Below are positions 7,057 through 8,873 of a stretch of 8,873 nucleotides of DNA, in pieces (position 1 is the first letter of the stretch; the number at the start of each line of letters is the position of its first letter). Source of the stretch: Candidatus Martarchaeota archaeon. GTDB taxonomy: Archaea; Micrarchaeota; Micrarchaeia; Micrarchaeales; CABMGC01. The stretch lies in NCBI GenBank assembly GCA_023379075.1, contig JAMCSO010000019.1, positions 1-8,873 of the forward strand, in the 5' to 3' direction. The notes under the pieces are model-generated. The model did not search any database, was not told where the DNA came from, and saw nothing but the letters and a program-made list of their open reading frames with translations. Made by a program: the position numbers and the translations under genes.

Positions 7057-7770
7057 ATGTCTGGTATTAATCGAATAGTAGTTTCATGTATGGACAGAAG
7101 GCTTGGAGAGTATCTTGATGCATTGAATGATGGAAAGACAGTATTCCTTAGAAATGCCGGAGCAAACATAAAAAGCCTGGAGCCATCAATAAAAGAATTG
7201 ATGACAAAATACAATATAACTAGAATACATGTAGCTGCACATACGGATTGCGGAGGCATGAATGTCGTAGCTAGCTCTATAGGCAAGAAAGATAGTGTTA
7301 GCAAGCACATATGGGAGAACCTTGTTGAGCAGTTCTCTGAGGTGAAGTTTGAGAATAGGGAAGAACTTGAAAGAAAGAATGAGATATTGCAGAGAGAAGC
7401 CGCAAGGAGGGTTGTTGGAGAAGGCGTGGAAGTAAGCTCAGAACTGATAGACGTAAATGCGATCAATGCTTATACCAGAAACAATGAACACACAGTAGTG
7501 ATAACAAAGCCATCAGATAAAAGATATGGAGAGATAACCAGCATGCTTAATATAGGAATATACAATGCGTATCTGGTGCAGTCAAGCAATATAGACAATA
7601 TAATAGCAGACATAGAGATAGTAAAGAATTATCTGAATGTTGTGAACATGGAATTCCTTGCATTTGACAGGGAAGAATACCTTCAGACAATAAAGGATAT
7701 GCTTAACGAGAAGGACAAAGAGTTCATGGATGACAGCATGATGATCTCCTTCATAAAGGCAAAGAAGTAA
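7057..7770 (+). CDS. Beta-carbonic-anhydrase-like protein with extra C-terminal module
   Basis: Beta-carbonic anhydrases are zinc enzymes that interconvert CO2 and bicarbonate. The N-terminal module shows their full signature: zinc ligands C11, H62 and C65 (SCMDRR and HTDCGG), the D13/R15 dyad, and LRNAGA at 31-36. The 237 residues exceed the compact archaeal forms (about 165-190). After a helical linker (about 80-120), residues about 146-204 form a second module, VVITKPSDKRYGEI onward. It aligns by eye with the first module, including D154 and R156 opposite D13 and R15, but has no Cys or His ligands. ATG at 7057 is the first start in frame, nine bases after an in-frame TGA at 7048, and only weak Shine-Dalgarno-like bases precede it. 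No signal peptide is seen, so it is cytoplasmic. It probably shares a transcript with the paralogue 39 bases downstream. Zinc binding is likely; CO2 hydration is plausible but unproven. Confidence 0.8.
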   Translation: MSGINRIVVSCMDRRLGEYLDALNDGKTVFLRNAGANIKSLEPSIKELMTKYNITRIHVAAHTDCGGMNVVASSIGKKDSVSKHIWENLVEQFSEVKFENREELERKNEILQREAARRVVGEGVEVSSELIDVNAINAYTRNNEHTVVITKPSDKRYGEITSMLNIGIYNAYLVQSSNIDNIIADIEIVKNYLNVVNMEFLAFDREEYLQTIKDMLNEKDKEFMDDSMMISFIKAKK

Positions 7771-7809
7771 GCGTGCTCTTTCTACTTACGCTTTAACGAG
7801 GCAATAAAT

Positions 7810-8571
7810 ATGAGGCATAAACAAAGAGAAGAAGTATACGTTGCATGTGTAGATTATAGACTTGGTCCTATTCTGGATGCACGGAATGAAGAAAATCGGT
7901 TGAGGGGTGTGCAATCACTTAATGTGAGAGATGTGACTGGAAGCCTGACAGCTGCAACAGAGACTCTGCGTTACATAATGAAAGTAAATAGCAATCCTGG
8001 CATTAAATTTAATATGATCACGCATGTGGATTGCAAAGGAGGCCAACTGGTAGTTGATGCACAGAATGGCAATGAAAAGATTCATGTGAAAGACGATGAG
8101 AGATTGGTGTATGTTGCTCCATTCGATGGCTATGCTCTTAAGTCTATAGAAGACTTTGAACGCACTGCGGTTGCAGTAAGGATAGCTTCTGCATTTAAGA
8201 TAGGAATACCTCCCAGAGATTTAAGTGCAGCATTGATAGGTGTTCCAAGAAGTTCTCCAGGCACAAACATTCTTGCGATAATGCCGCCATCAGATATAAT
8301 ATACAGCCATCTTGGTGAGGAGGCAAGGATTAATGGCCCTGAATTCCGTGTTTATGTAACACAGATGTATTATCGTGGTGAGATACTAAGAGATGCTGGG
8401 CTTGCAATAAGGATGTTGAATCCAGACAGAGTGGTTGTCCTTACTTCTGAGAGGGGCGGAACACTGCTTACAGAGACAATAGCGCCAGATATTAGGGAGC
8501 TTGAGAAAGTGCTTAGGAGCTCAGAACTTTACATGGGATCTGAAGAAGCGGTTAGAGATATTAGGAGATGA
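7810..8571 (+). CDS. Divergent beta-carbonic-anhydrase-like paralogue
   Basis: This 253-residue protein is a distant relative of the preceding one. It keeps the likely zinc ligands C13 (ACVDYRLG), H72 and C75 (THVDCKGG) and the D15/R17 dyad. The family RNAG loop is replaced by VRDVTG (39-44), which normally helps form the active site, so activity on CO2 is uncertain. Its C-terminal half matches the neighbour around IMPPSD (157-162, compare ITKPSD in the partner). It again resembles the protein's own N-terminal half, with LTSERGG (211-217) falling opposite THVDCKGG. GAGG at 7798-7801, eight bases before the ATG, is a good Shine-Dalgarno. It could be a regulatory or scaffold partner of the first protein, or an enzyme with a different small substrate. 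The stop codon touches the end of a mobile element, so the last residues could have been altered by insertion. Confidence 0.7.
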   Translation: MRHKQREEVYVACVDYRLGPILDARNEENRLRGVQSLNVRDVTGSLTAATETLRYIMKVNSNPGIKFNMITHVDCKGGQLVVDAQNGNEKIHVKDDERLVYVAPFDGYALKSIEDFERTAVAVRIASAFKIGIPPRDLSAALIGVPRSSPGTNILAIMPPSDIIYSHLGEEARINGPEFRVYVTQMYYRGEILRDAGLAIRMLNPDRVVVLTSERGGTLLTETIAPDIRELEKVLRSSELYMGSEEAVRDIRR

Positions 8572-8572
8572 C

Positions 8573-8640
8573 ATCCTCCCACCACTGAAAGTGATGGGGT
8601 TCCTCTTGCACTCTGCTTCTGTCTTTGTCCGTCCTCACCT
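8573..8640 (-). ncRNA. Omega-RNA-like 3' end with terminal hairpin
   Basis: On the minus strand CCCATCACT, loop TTC, AGTGGTGGG forms a 9-bp stem (8598-8590 with 8586-8578), followed by AGGATG. In TnpB systems the guide RNA scaffold is transcribed in the tnpB direction and ends in such a hairpin, with the guide taken from the flanking DNA. One pair is G-U on the minus strand but a C-A mismatch on the plus strand, which favours a minus-strand RNA. The guide would read into the 3' end of the upstream gene. Whether it is still transcribed is unknown. Confidence 0.45.
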
Positions 8641-8873
8641 GTTGCCATCGTAGCGGTTCGGAACCATTACTGGGTTCAAGGTCGCAGAGCATCCTTGCGT
8701 TGCCTCTTTTGAGGTATCAGTGCTCTCTTTGCATACATCCCTGTCTGTATGCAATCAGGATATGTCGTTATACCTGTTTCTTTGGATGGAAACAGACGCA
8801 TTCCCAAATACGGATTTCGTGCCGTAGTGCATCTCATTTGGGTATATCGCACTCAATTCTGGATAGTCCTTTT
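8635..8873 (-). pseudogene. Decayed C-terminal fragment of TnpB (IS605 OrfB)
   Basis: TnpB is the RNA-guided RuvC-like nuclease of these elements. In one minus-strand frame, codons 8871-8758 give a stretch containing GTKSVFGNASVSIQRNRYND. A TGA stop follows at 8757-8755, then LHTDRDV at 8754-8734. Intact proteins have a four-cysteine zinc finger immediately before HTDRDVNA, where the Asp is a RuvC catalytic residue. Here the cysteines are gone, the TGA falls where a Cys-Gly would be expected, and DRDV is followed by CKES rather than NAxxNI. The frame ends with TGA at 8637-8635. An adjacent frame (KGLSRIECDIPK, then a stop) hints at an older frameshift near the window edge. The fragment would be inactive as it stands. 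The rest of the gene lies outside the window. Confidence 0.5.
8729..8754. repeat. 9-bp perfect inverted repeat within the TnpB remnant
   Basis: TTGCATACA and TGTATGCAA (8729-8737 and 8746-8754) are exact reverse complements separated by eight bases. The hairpin covers the codons for LHTDRDV. It could be part of the omega-RNA fold, since these scaffolds often overlap the tnpB 3' end. Confidence 0.6.

Larger units (their letters stand above)
8572..8873 (-). mobile_element. Right end of an IS200/IS605-family element (partial, runs off window)
   Basis: The minus strand runs from decayed TnpB C-terminal coding sequence into a terminal hairpin and GGGAGGATG. This is the usual arrangement at the right end of IS200/IS605 and IS607-type tnpB elements. 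The boundary lies at about 8569-8573, touching the stop codon of the carbonic-anhydrase-like gene. No target duplication is expected for this family. The left end and any tnpA lie beyond 8873. Identification rests on the HTDRDV remnant, the terminal hairpin and overall resemblance to known ends. Confidence 0.6.

Noticed and set aside
6975..7466. Minus-strand open frame (163 codons) opposite the first carbonic-anhydrase-like gene
   Set aside because: It is antisense to a gene with clear zinc-ligand and dyad motifs. Its hydrophobic, Ser-rich translation is a by-product of the opposite strand.
7769..7793. 6-bp stem (AAGCGT/ACGCTT) between the two carbonic-anhydrase-like genes as a terminator
   Set aside because: The loop is 13 bases, the stem is short, no T-run follows, and a good Shine-Dalgarno for the next gene lies directly after it, so co-transcription is more likely.
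8572..8873. CRISPR array or tRNA gene at the right edge
   Set aside because: There are no regularly spaced direct repeats and no cloverleaf or T-loop consensus. The hairpins and HTDRDV remnant fit an IS200/IS605 end better.

Overview
The window looks like a stretch of an archaeal genome, possibly from a small-genome (DPANN-like) lineage. The reasons are an archaeal/eukaryotic-type (CDKAL1-like) tRNA methylthiotransferase, AT-rich TATA-like boxes a few tens of bases upstream of genes, very tight gene packing with ATGA and TAATG overlaps, and the end of an IS200/IS605-type element. The lineage is an inference. One gene, a long bacterial-type aspartyl-tRNA synthetase, argues against a purely archaeal heritage.

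Layout. Positions 180-6220 form one minus-strand operon transcribed in the order gatC, gatA, gatB, aspS, methylthiotransferase. Junctions are 4-base overlaps (gatC/gatA and gatA/gatB), a 1-base overlap (gatB/aspS) and a 17-base gap. Positions 6221-6295 are a short divergent promoter region with a perfect 8-1-8 palindrome. Positions about 6416-6901 (plus) hold an unrecognised small protein with an N-terminal helical region and two C-terminal membrane segments; its true N-terminus is unclear. Positions 6902-7056 are an intergenic stretch with a TATA-like box. Positions 7057-7770 and 7810-8571 (plus) are two adjacent, distantly paralogous proteins related to beta-carbonic anhydrases. Positions 8572-8873 hold the end of an IS200/IS605 element on the minus strand: a decayed C-terminal piece of TnpB and an omega-RNA-like terminal hairpin touching the stop codon of the preceding gene.

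How the genes work together. GatCAB plus an adjacent AspRS is the kit for making Asn-tRNA(Asn) in two steps: AspRS mischarges tRNA(Asn) with Asp, and GatCAB amidates it. The AspRS carries a His in the anticodon-binding domain (RDHGG) that matches known non-discriminating bacterial AspRSs. The last gene, a t6A37 methylthiotransferase, modifies tRNAs that read A-starting codons, so the whole operon is about tRNA charging and decoding.

The most unusual content is the carbonic-anhydrase-like pair. Both keep the Cys...His-x2-Cys zinc ligands and the Asp/Arg dyad in an N-terminal module. Both also carry a second C-terminal module that, by eye, aligns with the first but has lost the metal ligands. 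This looks like an old internal duplication followed by gene duplication and divergence.
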